NCBI RefSeq assembly: GCF_900055185.1
Contig: NZ_FIZX01000001.1
Coordinates: 1,054,001 to 1,118,000 of the forward strand
Origin: Grimontia celer
GTDB lineage: Bacteria; Pseudomonadota; Gammaproteobacteria; Enterobacterales; Vibrionaceae
Direction: 5' to 3'
Length of the DNA: 64,000 nucleotides
The notes beneath the pieces were generated by a model. The model ran no database searches. It was given only the letters and a program-made list of their open reading frames with translations, and had not been told where the DNA came from. The translations under genes were made by a program, and so were the position numbers. Below are positions 33,935 through 42,810 of this stretch, in pieces. Position 1 is the stretch's first letter. Each line of letters starts with the position of its first letter.

Positions 33935-35797
33935 TTAACCTCTATTAGCTTCTACGAATCTAATAAGGCGTGAAATCACTACCGGATTGTGCCTAGAGGG
34001 TGCATTGTTGACCTCGAACATAGGATCCAGATGATTGAAACCATCTAGTAAAATTCGTTCTTTTTTTGAAGGAACAACACCGAGTTCAATAAGCGGTTGA
34101 ATGACGCCATCGGAACCGATGAACTCTAGCTTCGGCACGTAATCCAATTTATCTTGATGTATGACGTTCAATCCACTGTTTACTGCGTGTCCAAATGGCA
34201 ATGCTAGCGCCGCGTCAATGACAATCCGCGTAGGAAAGTACCATTCAGTGAAATTGAGGCCCGTTTTGTCGTCATAGAGGGCACTGAGAAAGTCGTCCAT
34301 ATCTACCATTTCGTCTCGACCGGTTGTGAATGCTTGAGAACCATTGAGGCTGAGGTATTCGTCTTCGGCAGTGTAAGCAACTTCATCAAAATCAGCCCAT
34401 GTATACAGAGGCCCGGTGAATCCCTGATAATCCTTCGGAAATACGGCGATATATTGTTTATCATCGGTATAGGCGGCACTTATAAAGTTACCAATAACAG
34501 GTAGCGATGAGATTGCGTTGAGGATATGAAATTTTTGCTCGATTGGACCACCATTTAGGTGTCCCAAACTGGTTCCAAGGAATCCTATTGTGGAGAAGTC
34601 ATCGTCAAACACTAAACCAATAATTGCCTCATAGGTATAGCGAAAATCAGTCATGTCAGGCTTGAGGATGAAATCTGGGAGATCCTTGGAATGTAAAACT
34701 CTCATCATGTTTTGAAGTGAGAAGGGAAGCTTAACTTGGTCGATGATACCGATTTCGGCACTTGGCGCTTTTTCGGCAATCGCGCCCAAAATAACTGGAA
34801 ATGCAAGCTCGGAAGGTGTGAAAAGGCCTGGTATTGAAACAATCCTAGGGATAATCCCTTTTTCTAGTTTGCTGGTGGCTTTGGCGTAAATATCCGGGGT
34901 GATGTTTTGAGCGACATCCACGCCAAACGCGCCGAGATGAAATGGAACCACTGAAGAAAGTAATTCAGGTATGTCTGACAGATTCGAGAGAATAGAGTCG
35001 AAAGCGAATGCTCCGGCTACATTGTTGAATCCTGCGTCTTCCAAGGTATTTGAGTCACCATCCAAGTCCCAAGAAAGAAATGCTGAAGTATGGATACCGC
35101 CCAAGGAGTGGCCTCCTACAAAGAGCTTTTTTTGGCGGTCTTCAAGGTTAGGCATTAACGTCATAGCAACCTTGAACATATCTTCCGTTGCTAGTGAGAG
35201 ACCAAACTCGGAGAGGAAATCAACGTCTTCGCTTTTGTAAAATCCTGGAAATATGCTTCCATTGATGTCTCCGCTGTTGTAATAGAAATCAAGCGCTTCC
35301 AGAGCAACTTCATCAATACTGCGGTCAGCAAGCGGAAGAATATTGTCAATCATTGAGGTGTCCTCTAGGCAATTTGCTCGTCTGTCCATTGCCCACACTT
35401 CGAAGTTCAGGCCATGCTCTTTTTTGGCAATATAAACTAGTTCTCTGCCGATATGTTGGAAACCCGTTGCGCCTTCTAAAACGCCGGGCATCATCATCAA
35501 TACCGCGTCCGCTTCATTGGAAGTAGAGCCATTTAGGGAGGAATATTTTATTAGGCTAATATTATTACATTGCTCCGGGGCTTTACTACGAATGTTTTCT
35601 GGAAGTGGAGATGGAATCTTAACCAATTCAGTTCTTACAATGCTGCTGACATCATTTTTATTCCATAGTCGTTCCACTCTTGGCTTTTTATTTTCTGGTG
35701 TGTTGCTTTCAAGGTCATAGTTACAGCCAAATAAAGCTGTAGATAGGGCTAAAATAGAGAGTGTATGTAGCAGTTTCCAAGTCCATGAACATTCCAT
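33935..35797 (-). CDS. lipoprotein alpha/beta hydrolase, putative lipase
   Basis: A 620-residue lipoprotein: a signal peptide ending in the lipobox LFGC (cysteine about residue 25), so it should be membrane-anchored, facing the periplasm or cell surface. The hydrolase core has the nucleophile elbow GGHSLGG (serine about residue 231), an oxyanion-side MMMPGVLEGATG and a late GFNHLDP histidine. This layout resembles bacterial lipases and esterases of the large membrane-bound type. The closest family is not identified. GGAG 6 bp before ATG 35797 fixes the start. A terminator separates it from the upstream toxin gene. Substrate and location need experiment. Confidence 0.75.
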   Translation of the reverse strand: MECSWTWKLLHTLSILALSTALFGCNYDLESNTPENKKPRVERLWNKNDVSSIVRTELVKIPSPLPENIRSKAPEQCNNISLIKYSSLNGSTSNEADAVLMMMPGVLEGATGFQHIGRELVYIAKKEHGLNFEVWAMDRRANCLEDTSMIDNILPLADRSIDEVALEALDFYYNSGDINGSIFPGFYKSEDVDFLSEFGLSLATEDMFKVAMTLMPNLEDRQKKLFVGGHSLGGIHTSAFLSWDLDGDSNTLEDAGFNNVAGAFAFDSILSNLSDIPELLSSVVPFHLGAFGVDVAQNITPDIYAKATSKLEKGIIPRIVSIPGLFTPSELAFPVILGAIAEKAPSAEIGIIDQVKLPFSLQNMMRVLHSKDLPDFILKPDMTDFRYTYEAIIGLVFDDDFSTIGFLGTSLGHLNGGPIEQKFHILNAISSLPVIGNFISAAYTDDKQYIAVFPKDYQGFTGPLYTWADFDEVAYTAEDEYLSLNGSQAFTTGRDEMVDMDDFLSALYDDKTGLNFTEWYFPTRIVIDAALALPFGHAVNSGLNVIHQDKLDYVPKLEFIGSDGVIQPLIELGVVPSKKERILLDGFNHLDPMFEVNNAPSRHNPVVISRLIRFVEANRG

Positions 35798-35883
35798 GTT
35801 GTACTCCATGATTAAATGAAAGTAGAGAGCTCAGTCCCTGTTGAAAAATATCTAAAGCGTCTCAGTAATTAAGTGGAACACTT

Positions 35884-35926
35884 AAAAAGATGAGGACAAG
35901 GCGCCTTAAAGAGCGCCTTGACCTCA
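35884..35926 (-). terminator. rho-independent terminator of the toxin gene
   Basis: 14-bp stem (35891-35904 with 35913-35926, one mismatch) followed on the minus strand by TCTTTTT, 11 bp after the toxin stop. Confidence 0.9.
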
Positions 35927-35937
35927 TAGTTTAAGGG

Positions 35938-37611
35938 TTACAAGATATTGCTGTAGTAATCCTCACACTCTGGATTTGCTTCAATTTCAGCAGCGATAGA
36001 CTCTTCATTGGTAAAGTCGCTGTTTTGACATTTGAGCAGTCTTACGCGATCCCAATCCACTTCAAACTCAGCCCCGAATGTGGCAGCTGATACGTGTTCA
36101 TCCTTGTAAGCAACGGTTTGCACAGGAAGGACACCAAGCCAATTGCTGTGTGTTGCCAACAGTGACATGACACCGACAGAGCTATCTACATGAAACGTTG
36201 ATGTGCCCGTTTTATCTGCTTCACTACGGAATGTTGCTACAAAGCCAGGTACAAAGTTTCGGTGAGAGATGGCGCTAAAGGCTCTGTAATCGAATGCGGG
36301 GTTTAAGTCCCAGGCAGGTTTATCTCGATGACAAGCCGTTTGTTCTGGGCCTGTTGCGTAGAGCCAATTACATCTTTTTTCAAGATAGTTTCTATCGTAG
36401 ACCCAACCTGCTTGATCAAGACTTTCAGAACCTGAAGCATTTTCCAGCGTATACTCTGCTGTCTCGTACGAGACGGTTTTTGAATAGCTAGTGTTGTAAC
36501 TATAAGTAGCCGATAAACCTGCGTTACCTGTACCGCCAGATTGGTTTCCCTCGGCACCAACACTTGCTGTGATTGATATTCCCACATCAACGGTAGCAGT
36601 TTCTGAGATCTGATTTGTAGGATTTTCTTGAGCGGGAATATGGCCATGCAACCTGACATCTGGATCATCCGAGTAGACACTGAAGCGGTAGTTATCCGCA
36701 AAAGGTTTCATCTCGGTCATCCAAGGATGAAAAAAAGAAAGAGCGAATTGATTTTGAACTAGCTGATCGGACAGAAATATACCTGTGCCACCACCATCAT
36801 CAGGTGCAATGGAAACACGGACAAAGTTAATATCCTCATTTAAGCCATCATCGGTTGCTTCAGAGCGAATTTTTTCAACGGTGTAGGTAAGTGAAGCGCG
36901 ACTGTTGTTTTCAATGCAAGGGTCTTCCATATTTTCTTCATCAACATATTCATACCCACCTAATCCTAAAAAGCCAACTTTGGCTAGGCCAGGTGTAGGG
37001 CATGATAATCGTTCTTGCCGTGCCTCAACGAGAATGACTTCCCTATTTGTTGTTTTTAGTAACTCCAAAGGGGGACGTTCTGTTTCTGTATTGGATTCAT
37101 TATTTGCTAAAGATCGGGTCGATGGTGAAAGTGATCTTAAGTCCGATGCAGAAACCATGGTTGAATACTGCAACTTGGTTGAGAGTTCAGACTTGGCATC
37201 CTCCAAGGAATCGATTAGTTCATCTGAAGCATTGGGATCTATGTAAAAATCACTATAGCTTTCCTCGGTATCTCCGTAGACAGAGATCGATTTTAGGTTA
37301 AGTTGACCCTCAATCATTGCTGCCGCAACAACGGGGGCTTTAACACCAAAACCCAATACCTTTGATACCAGTGTTTTTGAGCTTTCTGCGGTGCCTGCAT
37401 GCGTGTTATCTAAAATGACAATATCACCCTGACGCAGCTTTCTTTTGATGTCTTCTAGGTCACTGTCTGTCACCTCAGTTGTATTTACATACACCTCATT
37501 CGCCCCAATTTCATAGGACTCAAAGACACTACTTCTTGTACCAAACTCCGTTTGCGCATTGGCTGTGGTCGCAGCAATGCTTAGTGCTAATAAAGACCAT
37601 TTAATATTCAC
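35938..37611 (-). CDS. leukocidin-family pore-forming toxin (cytolysin) with N-terminal extension
   Basis: A 557-residue secreted protein. A signal peptide of about 23 residues ends ATTANA|Q. Residues about 215-530 match the leukocidin/hemolysin beta-barrel toxin family: a glycine/serine-rich stem (TATVDVGISITASVGAEGN ... NAGLSATYSYNTSYSKTVSYE) and a cap/rim ending in SHRNFVPGFVATFRSE and FGAEFEVDWDRVRLL. About 190 residues at the N-terminus have no recognisable family; in Vibrio cytolysins a pro-region sits there. Lectin domains of V. cholerae cytolysin are absent; a short cysteine-containing tail (KCQN, PECED) follows. GTG 37611 has an AAGGAG site and removes a 57-residue upstream extension that hides the signal peptide. 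Confidence 0.8.
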   Translation of the reverse strand: MNIKWSLLALSIAATTANAQTEFGTRSSVFESYEIGANEVYVNTTEVTDSDLEDIKRKLRQGDIVILDNTHAGTAESSKTLVSKVLGFGVKAPVVAAAMIEGQLNLKSISVYGDTEESYSDFYIDPNASDELIDSLEDAKSELSTKLQYSTMVSASDLRSLSPSTRSLANNESNTETERPPLELLKTTNREVILVEARQERLSCPTPGLAKVGFLGLGGYEYVDEENMEDPCIENNSRASLTYTVEKIRSEATDDGLNEDINFVRVSIAPDDGGGTGIFLSDQLVQNQFALSFFHPWMTEMKPFADNYRFSVYSDDPDVRLHGHIPAQENPTNQISETATVDVGISITASVGAEGNQSGGTGNAGLSATYSYNTSYSKTVSYETAEYTLENASGSESLDQAGWVYDRNYLEKRCNWLYATGPEQTACHRDKPAWDLNPAFDYRAFSAISHRNFVPGFVATFRSEADKTGTSTFHVDSSVGVMSLLATHSNWLGVLPVQTVAYKDEHVSAATFGAEFEVDWDRVRLLKCQNSDFTNEESIAAEIEANPECEDYYSNIL

Positions 37612-38346
37612 TTTCCTTAACTCCTTTAAGTTATGACGAGCTACTGCGAAGCCAAACTTTCTATCAGCTAGGCAGGGATGGCGACCCAAACCGAATGAAA
37701 TAGCATCGTAGCTGCTATCTGATCTATGCATTTTTAACAATCTATAGATCCCAAGGTGTATTAATTTAAATTGGTATTCCAAACGAAATATTAATTATTT
37801 AACTTGGCGCATTTAATATTATTATCGCCAGAGAGGATTAATTGTTCTGGGTGTAATACAAGATGCTATGAGCCATAACATCATGATAACAATGTAAAAA
37901 ATATATTTGGAAGAAGCTTGTGGTACTAAAGTAGTATGATAATGAGTATTAGTTAGGTGTTAATTTCTATGAGTTTTATTGTTTGTTTTAAATTGTGTTT
38001 GAATAGTATTGAAATACATTTAAATGAAGTGTATTGACCGAGTTTATAAAGCGCTTTCTTTTTGGTGGTTTATACTTTAAATATTTTAAAATATACTTTC
38101 TTGACATGAAAACTTAACATTGGTAACTATGAAATGCCTTAATACAGGTTCTGCATTATTTTAGCTAATTCTTAAATGGATGTGATTGCAGCGTTCGCGA
38201 TTATTGTGATTAAAACTACACACAGGAAAGACCTCCAAAACGGAAACTCTGTCTTTTTATGCAGTTAATATCTTTGGGTGAGCAGCCAATCAGAATCGGT
38301 TAACATGATGAAAATTGTTTGCAAAAACTAGTTGCATAGAAGTGGT
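37612..38346. promoter_or_regulatory. long AT-rich divergent intergenic region
   Basis: About 735 bp between the toxin gene and the DksA-like gene with no convincing gene. It is very AT-rich near the middle, as expected for a silenced (H-NS-bound) foreign promoter. No specific regulator site was recognised. Confidence 0.4.
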
Positions 38347-38682
38347 ATGACAGAACATCAAGCAAGGCTGGAAAACCTGAAAGCTCACATTCTAGAAGAG
38401 CTGGATTTGTTGAAAGACCAGGCGGATCCTGTCGCTCTTGACCAACCTTGTATTGGTCGGGTTGCGCGAATCGATGCGATTCAACAAAACGAAATGGCCA
38501 AATCCAATCTTAGGTATTTTCAAAGCCAGTTAAATGAGGTGAATGCCGCACTTCAGCGTTTGGAAGACGAAGAGTACGGCTTTTGCGAAGAGTGTGGTGT
38601 GGATATCCCCGATGCCCGTTTAGCCATTAAGCCGGAAGTTAGGTTTTGTGTTGGTTGCCAGGAAGGGCATGAATCCCTTTAG
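38347..38682 (+). CDS. TraR/DksA-family zinc-finger protein
   Basis: A 111-residue protein. A coiled-coil-like helix (about 10-75) is followed by the C4 zinc finger CEECGVDIPDARLAIKPEVRFCVGC (C-x2-C-x17-C-x2-C). Members bind RNA polymerase in the secondary channel with ppGpp-related effects; whether this short one does is uncertain. ATG 38347 is preferred; an in-frame TTG at 38332 is possible. Its stop codon abuts the convergent DUF1989 gene with no gap. Confidence 0.85.
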   Translation: MTEHQARLENLKAHILEELDLLKDQADPVALDQPCIGRVARIDAIQQNEMAKSNLRYFQSQLNEVNAALQRLEDEEYGFCEECGVDIPDARLAIKPEVRFCVGCQEGHESL

Positions 38683-39570
38683 CTAACCTGAGCAATACTC
38701 GCTGGGTTGAAAAGGCGTCCAATAGCGCAAGCAATCCGCAGGTGGCGTAAACACTTCTATGGTGAGTGGGTAGCACTGTGCTTCATCACTGGAGTGAGTG
38801 TCACTGCAATCACCTCCCGGACAAGCTGACAATGCTCCCAACAGATCGGTTTCAGCAAAAAACTCAATGTAGTCTCCCTGTCGCGCAGGGCTTGCCTTCA
38901 TAAAGTACTGATGGGTATCTCGGGTGAATCCGGTGCACATGAATACGTTAAGTACATCATGCATGTAGGGTTCTGCTTCTTTCTGACTTACACCGAGCTT
39001 ATCCGCAAGCGCCCGCATAAGGTTGGAATGGCAGCAATGATGATAATGTTCGTCATGAAGCCGATGGTGAGTATAGGGGTCGCAACGGGTGCCAATGACA
39101 TCATGCACACCTGCACCATCGTCGTCCCAGCCATACCAAGACAATGAGTCATCGGTAATCGTTGCGATAGGGCGCAAGTAGGGCATGTTGCTCCACAATC
39201 TGTCGCCGGTAGATAAATGAGTGGCATGGAGTTGTCTGGTTTTTCCGCTGAAAAAGCGCTCAGTCAAATTATCGCGCTGCCAAAGATTTAAATCTCCGAC
39301 CTGAGAGCCATGTAAGCAGGAAATGCGAAAGAAGCTGCCAGCAGGAACTGTAAAGCAGCGCGCTTCTCTGGGCGGGATTTCCAGCTTCACGGTTCTTACC
39401 GCTTCTTGCCGTACGGCCTGATAAAAAGGCGCATCAAAGGGTGGCAGGTTTTCAACGTCATAACACACGACAGGTTTTGCTGCACGGCGCGCTTCAGCAT
39501 CAGATGGTTCTGGGTGCTTGGTGCCCCAATCAGCCTCGCCATCGGGTATCTGCTTTGCACTGTCACTCAT
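38683..39570 (-). CDS. DUF1989 family protein (urea-carboxylase-associated type)
   Basis: A 295-residue cytoplasmic protein of the DUF1989 family. Visible features are FTVPAGSFFRISCLHGSQVGDLNLW and a cluster of histidines and cysteines (RCDPYTHHRLHDEHYHHCCHSNL, about 165-185) that probably binds metal. Members occur next to urea carboxylase and amidase genes, but none lies here, so its substrate is unknown. A terminal VFTPPADCLRYW segment is typical of the family. Confidence 0.85.
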   Translation of the reverse strand: MSDSAKQIPDGEADWGTKHPEPSDAEARRAAKPVVCYDVENLPPFDAPFYQAVRQEAVRTVKLEIPPREARCFTVPAGSFFRISCLHGSQVGDLNLWQRDNLTERFFSGKTRQLHATHLSTGDRLWSNMPYLRPIATITDDSLSWYGWDDDGAGVHDVIGTRCDPYTHHRLHDEHYHHCCHSNLMRALADKLGVSQKEAEPYMHDVLNVFMCTGFTRDTHQYFMKASPARQGDYIEFFAETDLLGALSACPGGDCSDTHSSDEAQCYPLTIEVFTPPADCLRYWTPFQPSEYCSG

Positions 39571-39789
39571 ACCATTACCTCCATGTAATCGTTGTCATTG
39601 GAGTATAGGCATTCCTGATTGAGCGACTATTCGCACTCTTTAGAACATGACTGCGTTCGCAATTGTGGGCTCAGAAATCTGCAGCGATCTCGCTTGTCTT
39701 GAACCACGAACAGATAACCCAAAGAGCAGTGTAATCCTTTTGTTTTATAAACCCGTACTGAATTCACTCATGAAACAAAGGAGTGAGCC

Positions 39790-39966
39790 GTGTTTTCATT
39801 TTTCAAAGATAGAACCGCAAAGAAACTTAAGAAGAAACACTCGATGTTGCTGGAACAAGCGATGCAAGCCCAAAGAAGGGGTGACATCAGAATGTATTCA
39901 AAACTGACCGCAGAAGCAGAGGACGTGTTTAACGAGTTCAAACAGGCAAGTGAGCAACAATCCTGA
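39790..39966 (+). CDS. DUF6435/Lacal_2735-like small protein (58 residues)
   Basis: GTG start with an AAAGGAG site 7 bp upstream. It encodes a helical, charged 58-residue protein: FKDRTAKKLKKKHSMLLEQA and MQAQRRGDIRMYSKLTAEAE. The KKL...LLEQAMQAQRxGDIRxYSxLTAEAE pattern is that of the Lacal_2735/DUF6435 family. The function is unknown. It heads a run of three tiny conserved genes. Confidence 0.8.
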   Translation: MFSFFKDRTAKKLKKKHSMLLEQAMQAQRRGDIRMYSKLTAEAEDVFNEFKQASEQQS

Positions 39967-40002
39967 TGCTCGACGGGCGACTCATCTATTGCGGGGTGGA
40001 AT

Positions 40003-40257
40003 ATGATGAACTTTAGCGACGAAGACCTTTCTAGAATCATAGAAATGGCGTGGGAGGACCGAACGCCATTTGAAGCGATCAATCATCAATTTGGTTTAGG
40101 AGAGCCTCAACTTATTGGTTTGATGCGTCGTTCTCTAAAACCGGGCAGTTTTAAAAGCTGGCGTAAACGCGTGTCTGCAAGAAAAACCAAGCATCAAAAG
40201 TTGCGTCCTGTCGAGGTTAGTCGCTGTTACTGCCCAACACAGTATAAACAGCGATGA
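40003..40257 (+). CDS. TIGR03643 family protein (84 residues)
   Basis: A small basic protein with the family motif FSDEDLSRIIEMAWEDRTPFEAI and a C-terminal RRSLKPGSFKSWRKRV. TIGR03643 proteins are uncharacterised; they occur near cryptochrome/photolyase and DUF2256 genes. It overlaps the next gene by 4 bp (ATGA), so the two are translated together. A GGTGGA site precedes the ATG. Confidence 0.85.
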   Translation: MMNFSDEDLSRIIEMAWEDRTPFEAINHQFGLGEPQLIGLMRRSLKPGSFKSWRKRVSARKTKHQKLRPVEVSRCYCPTQYKQR

Positions 40258-40418
40258 AAGCGACAGCGAGTTATCGAGGTAACAAAGCGCACTTGCCAAC
40301 CAAAATCTGCGTTGTTTGTGAAAGGCCGTTTTCCTGGAGGAAAAAATGGGCTACTTGTTGGGACGAGGTCAGATATTGCTCTGAAAGGTGCAGGAAGGAA
40401 AAGAAAAAGGCAGGGTGA
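40254..40418 (+). CDS. DUF2256 zinc-ribbon-like protein (54 residues)
   Basis: Translation gives five cysteines, at about 19, 22, 35, 42 and 46: ICVVCERPFSWRKKWATCW then DEVRYCSERCRKEKK. The PFxWRKKW...WDEVRYCSERCR pattern is the DUF2256 signature. It begins within the stop codon of the TIGR03643 gene and its last codons overlap the hairpin of a terminator. The function is unknown; a zinc-binding role is expected. Confidence 0.9.
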   Translation: MKATASYRGNKAHLPTKICVVCERPFSWRKKWATCWDEVRYCSERCRKEKKKAG

Positions 40419-40428
40419 TCCTGCCTTT
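40404..40428. terminator. terminator between the small-gene operon and the carboxypeptidase
   Basis: AAAGGCAGG/CCTGCCTTT stem with a GTGAT loop, with T residues following on the minus strand. It overlaps the 3' end of the DUF2256 gene. Confidence 0.85.
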
Positions 40429-40461
40429 GAGCTAAACAGTGACTGCACTTTGCGACTAATG

Positions 40462-41955
40462 CTAGTTATTTAGATAACGCGCCATCAGATGCAGCTTAAA
40501 GTGCTCAGCATTGAGTGGTTCACCCGTCGCTTGAGTCACTAATTCGTCTGTTGAAAGCGTTGAGCCCTTCGACCAAACGTTCTCTTTCAGCCATTCGCTA
40601 ATCGGTGCGATCTCCAGTTGTTTCAGGCAGGTATCAACATCAATTGTCTTGCGCATTGCCGCCATAAACTGTGCCGCATACATAGCGCCTAGCGTGTAGC
40701 TCGGGAAATAGCCAAATGAGCCGTCGGTCCAATGGATATCTTGCATACAACCATCAGTGAAATTACCTTCGGTAGAGATACCAAGATATTCCTGCATCTT
40801 CTTATTCCAGATGCCAGGGATGTCATCTACCTCAATGACTCCTTCAATCAGATCGCGTTCGATTTCATAGCGCAGAATAACGTGTGCAGGGTAGGTGACT
40901 TCGTCTGCGTCGACGCGAATGTAACCGGGTTGAACGCGTTTATACAAAGCGTTGATATTGGCAATCTCAAAGGTCTTATCAGACTCGCGGCCAAATGTAT
41001 CTTTTGCGAATTCGGCAATGTGCTGAACAAACTCTGGGCTTCGCGCTAACTGCATTTCAAAGAACAGGCTTTGGCTCTCGTGAATGCCCATTGATCGTGC
41101 CTCACCTGCTGGGAAGCCGTGTAATGAAGGCGGTAATCCTTGCTCATAGCGCGCGTGACCGGTTTCATGGATGACACCCATGATGGCTTGAGTAAAGTCG
41201 TCTTCATTGTAGCGAGTGGTGATTCGAACATCTTGAGGCACACCGCCACAGAAAGGGTGCATCGATACATCCAGTCGACCATGATTGAAATCAAAGCCCA
41301 AAATACCCATGAGCTTTTTGCCAAGCTCTGCTTGTTGCTCAGTAGGGAATGGTCCAGCGGGGTCTTCTACAGCGACTGTCGACTGCTTTTCAATGATTTG
41401 CTGCGTGAGTTCTGGTAACCAGGACTTGAGATCGCCAAAAATAATGTCCAGCTTCTCTGTTGTCATGCCTGGTTCGTAAAGATCAAGCATTGCGTTGTAT
41501 CGACTGAGGCCAGTTTGTTCCGCGCGAATCGCTGCTTCTTCACGCGCGAGTTTAACCACTTTTTTGAGATTGACGGCAAAGTTATCCCAATCATTTTCTT
41601 TACGTTGGGTGCGCCATTCATGTTCGCATTTTGAACCTGCGATAGATTTCGCTTCCACTAAATCGGACGGCAGCACAGTGGCTTGTTGCCAAACACGCTT
41701 CATCTCTTTCAAGCTGATCTGTTGTTCAGCGGAAAGGGATGCGACGTTGGCCTCTGCTTCTGTTATCCACTGACCCATTTCAGGCGCTGTAAGGGTCTCA
41801 TGGCAAAGCACGGCGAGTTCGCTCATGGCGTGAGCCCGGGCATCATTGCCACCATCAGGCATCATGGCAGCCTGATCCCAACCACAGATCGCGGCGAGGT
41901 GTTGGTAATTGGAGAGTTTCTTGAATTGCTTTTCTAAGCTTTTATAAGCAGTCAT
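40462..41955 (-). CDS. M32-family carboxypeptidase (Taq carboxypeptidase type)
   Basis: A 497-residue zinc metallocarboxypeptidase. The HETGH motif (263-267) gives two zinc ligands and the catalytic glutamate; the third ligand is expected in the E of the MGIHESQSLFFE block downstream. The DMDYEP-like MLDLYEPGMT and HPFCGGVPQDVRITTRY blocks are typical of M32. It acts on C-terminal residues of peptides in the cytoplasm. The gene is monocistronic between small-gene operons. Confidence 0.93.
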   Translation of the reverse strand: MTAYKSLEKQFKKLSNYQHLAAICGWDQAAMMPDGGNDARAHAMSELAVLCHETLTAPEMGQWITEAEANVASLSAEQQISLKEMKRVWQQATVLPSDLVEAKSIAGSKCEHEWRTQRKENDWDNFAVNLKKVVKLAREEAAIRAEQTGLSRYNAMLDLYEPGMTTEKLDIIFGDLKSWLPELTQQIIEKQSTVAVEDPAGPFPTEQQAELGKKLMGILGFDFNHGRLDVSMHPFCGGVPQDVRITTRYNEDDFTQAIMGVIHETGHARYEQGLPPSLHGFPAGEARSMGIHESQSLFFEMQLARSPEFVQHIAEFAKDTFGRESDKTFEIANINALYKRVQPGYIRVDADEVTYPAHVILRYEIERDLIEGVIEVDDIPGIWNKKMQEYLGISTEGNFTDGCMQDIHWTDGSFGYFPSYTLGAMYAAQFMAAMRKTIDVDTCLKQLEIAPISEWLKENVWSKGSTLSTDELVTQATGEPLNAEHFKLHLMARYLNN

Positions 41956-42194
41956 TGTTTTTATCCATGTCGTATCTTTGGAGGCACCGCAGGTAAATCC
42001 TTCGCACTGCGGTCGGCAGAATAGTGTTTTAAAAGTATTCTGAACGTAAAGAAATTTAGGAAAGATTGAGAGTTGCCATGCAGAGAACGCTGGTTTTTCT
42101 GAACAACAACCGATTCTCAGTTTACAACGTTGACAGTAGCACGTGTTGTTTGGATTAATCCAATTAACGCGTTAGGAGAATTGTTAACAAATTT

Positions 42195-42761
42195 ATGTAT
42201 ATATTCGGATATGGAAGTTTAATCAATGCAGCTTCACGTCAACTCACGGGAGAGACGGGCATTGCCGTTCCTGCGGTTGTTAGTGGTCTGCAAAGACACT
42301 GGGGGCATACGGGGTCACCGGTAATGTCTCATTTGGTTGTTAAGGAAGGCGAAGGGCAATGTAACGGTGTATTGGTCCGAATAGATGATGATGCACTTGA
42401 GGTGTTTGATATCCGGGAAGCAGGTTATCAGCGCGTTCCTCTGGATTCTGAGCGAATTCAGGTGTTGGAAGTAGGCTTTGTTTTTGATGGACCTGTATTT
42501 GTGTATGTCACGGATGAAGTGATCGCACCATGCAGCAATCATCCTATCGCTCAAAGTTATGTCGACACTGTGCTTGCAGGATGTTTACGATACTCGGCTG
42601 ATTTTGCAGAGAGCTTTATTACTTCAACATACGGCTGGAGTTTTCCGCGAATTGACGACCGACACTCGCCAGTCTATCAACGCGTAGCAGGTGTCGCCGA
42701 CGAGGACAGGCACATGATCGACTTGATGCTGGTGGATTTACCGAATCACATAGAAAAGTAA
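42195..42761 (+). CDS. gamma-glutamylcyclotransferase-like protein
   Basis: A 188-residue protein with the GGCT/ChaC fold signature FGYGSLI (4-10) at the start, which binds the substrate, and a conserved glutamate expected in the middle. Family members cleave gamma-glutamyl peptides such as glutathione to 5-oxoproline. The protein is longer at the C-terminus than typical ones. The distance to the upstream carboxypeptidase promoter region suggests its own promoter. The substrate is unresolved. Confidence 0.8.
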   Translation: MYIFGYGSLINAASRQLTGETGIAVPAVVSGLQRHWGHTGSPVMSHLVVKEGEGQCNGVLVRIDDDALEVFDIREAGYQRVPLDSERIQVLEVGFVFDGPVFVYVTDEVIAPCSNHPIAQSYVDTVLAGCLRYSADFAESFITSTYGWSFPRIDDRHSPVYQRVAGVADEDRHMIDLMLVDLPNHIEK

Positions 42762-42765
42762 AAGG

Positions 42766-42791
42766 AAAAGCCACGCAAATGCGTGGCTTTT
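42766..42791. terminator. bidirectional rho-independent terminator
   Basis: AAAAGCCACGC/GCGTGGCTTTT stem with an AAAT loop between convergent genes. Confidence 0.92.
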
Positions 42792-42810
42792 TAGTCGATC
42801 AAGAGTGGGT

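Noticed and set aside
38683-39570. Urea amidolyase/urea carboxylase system around the DUF1989 gene
   Set aside because: Neighbouring genes encode unrelated proteins, so DUF1989 alone does not indicate a urea pathway.
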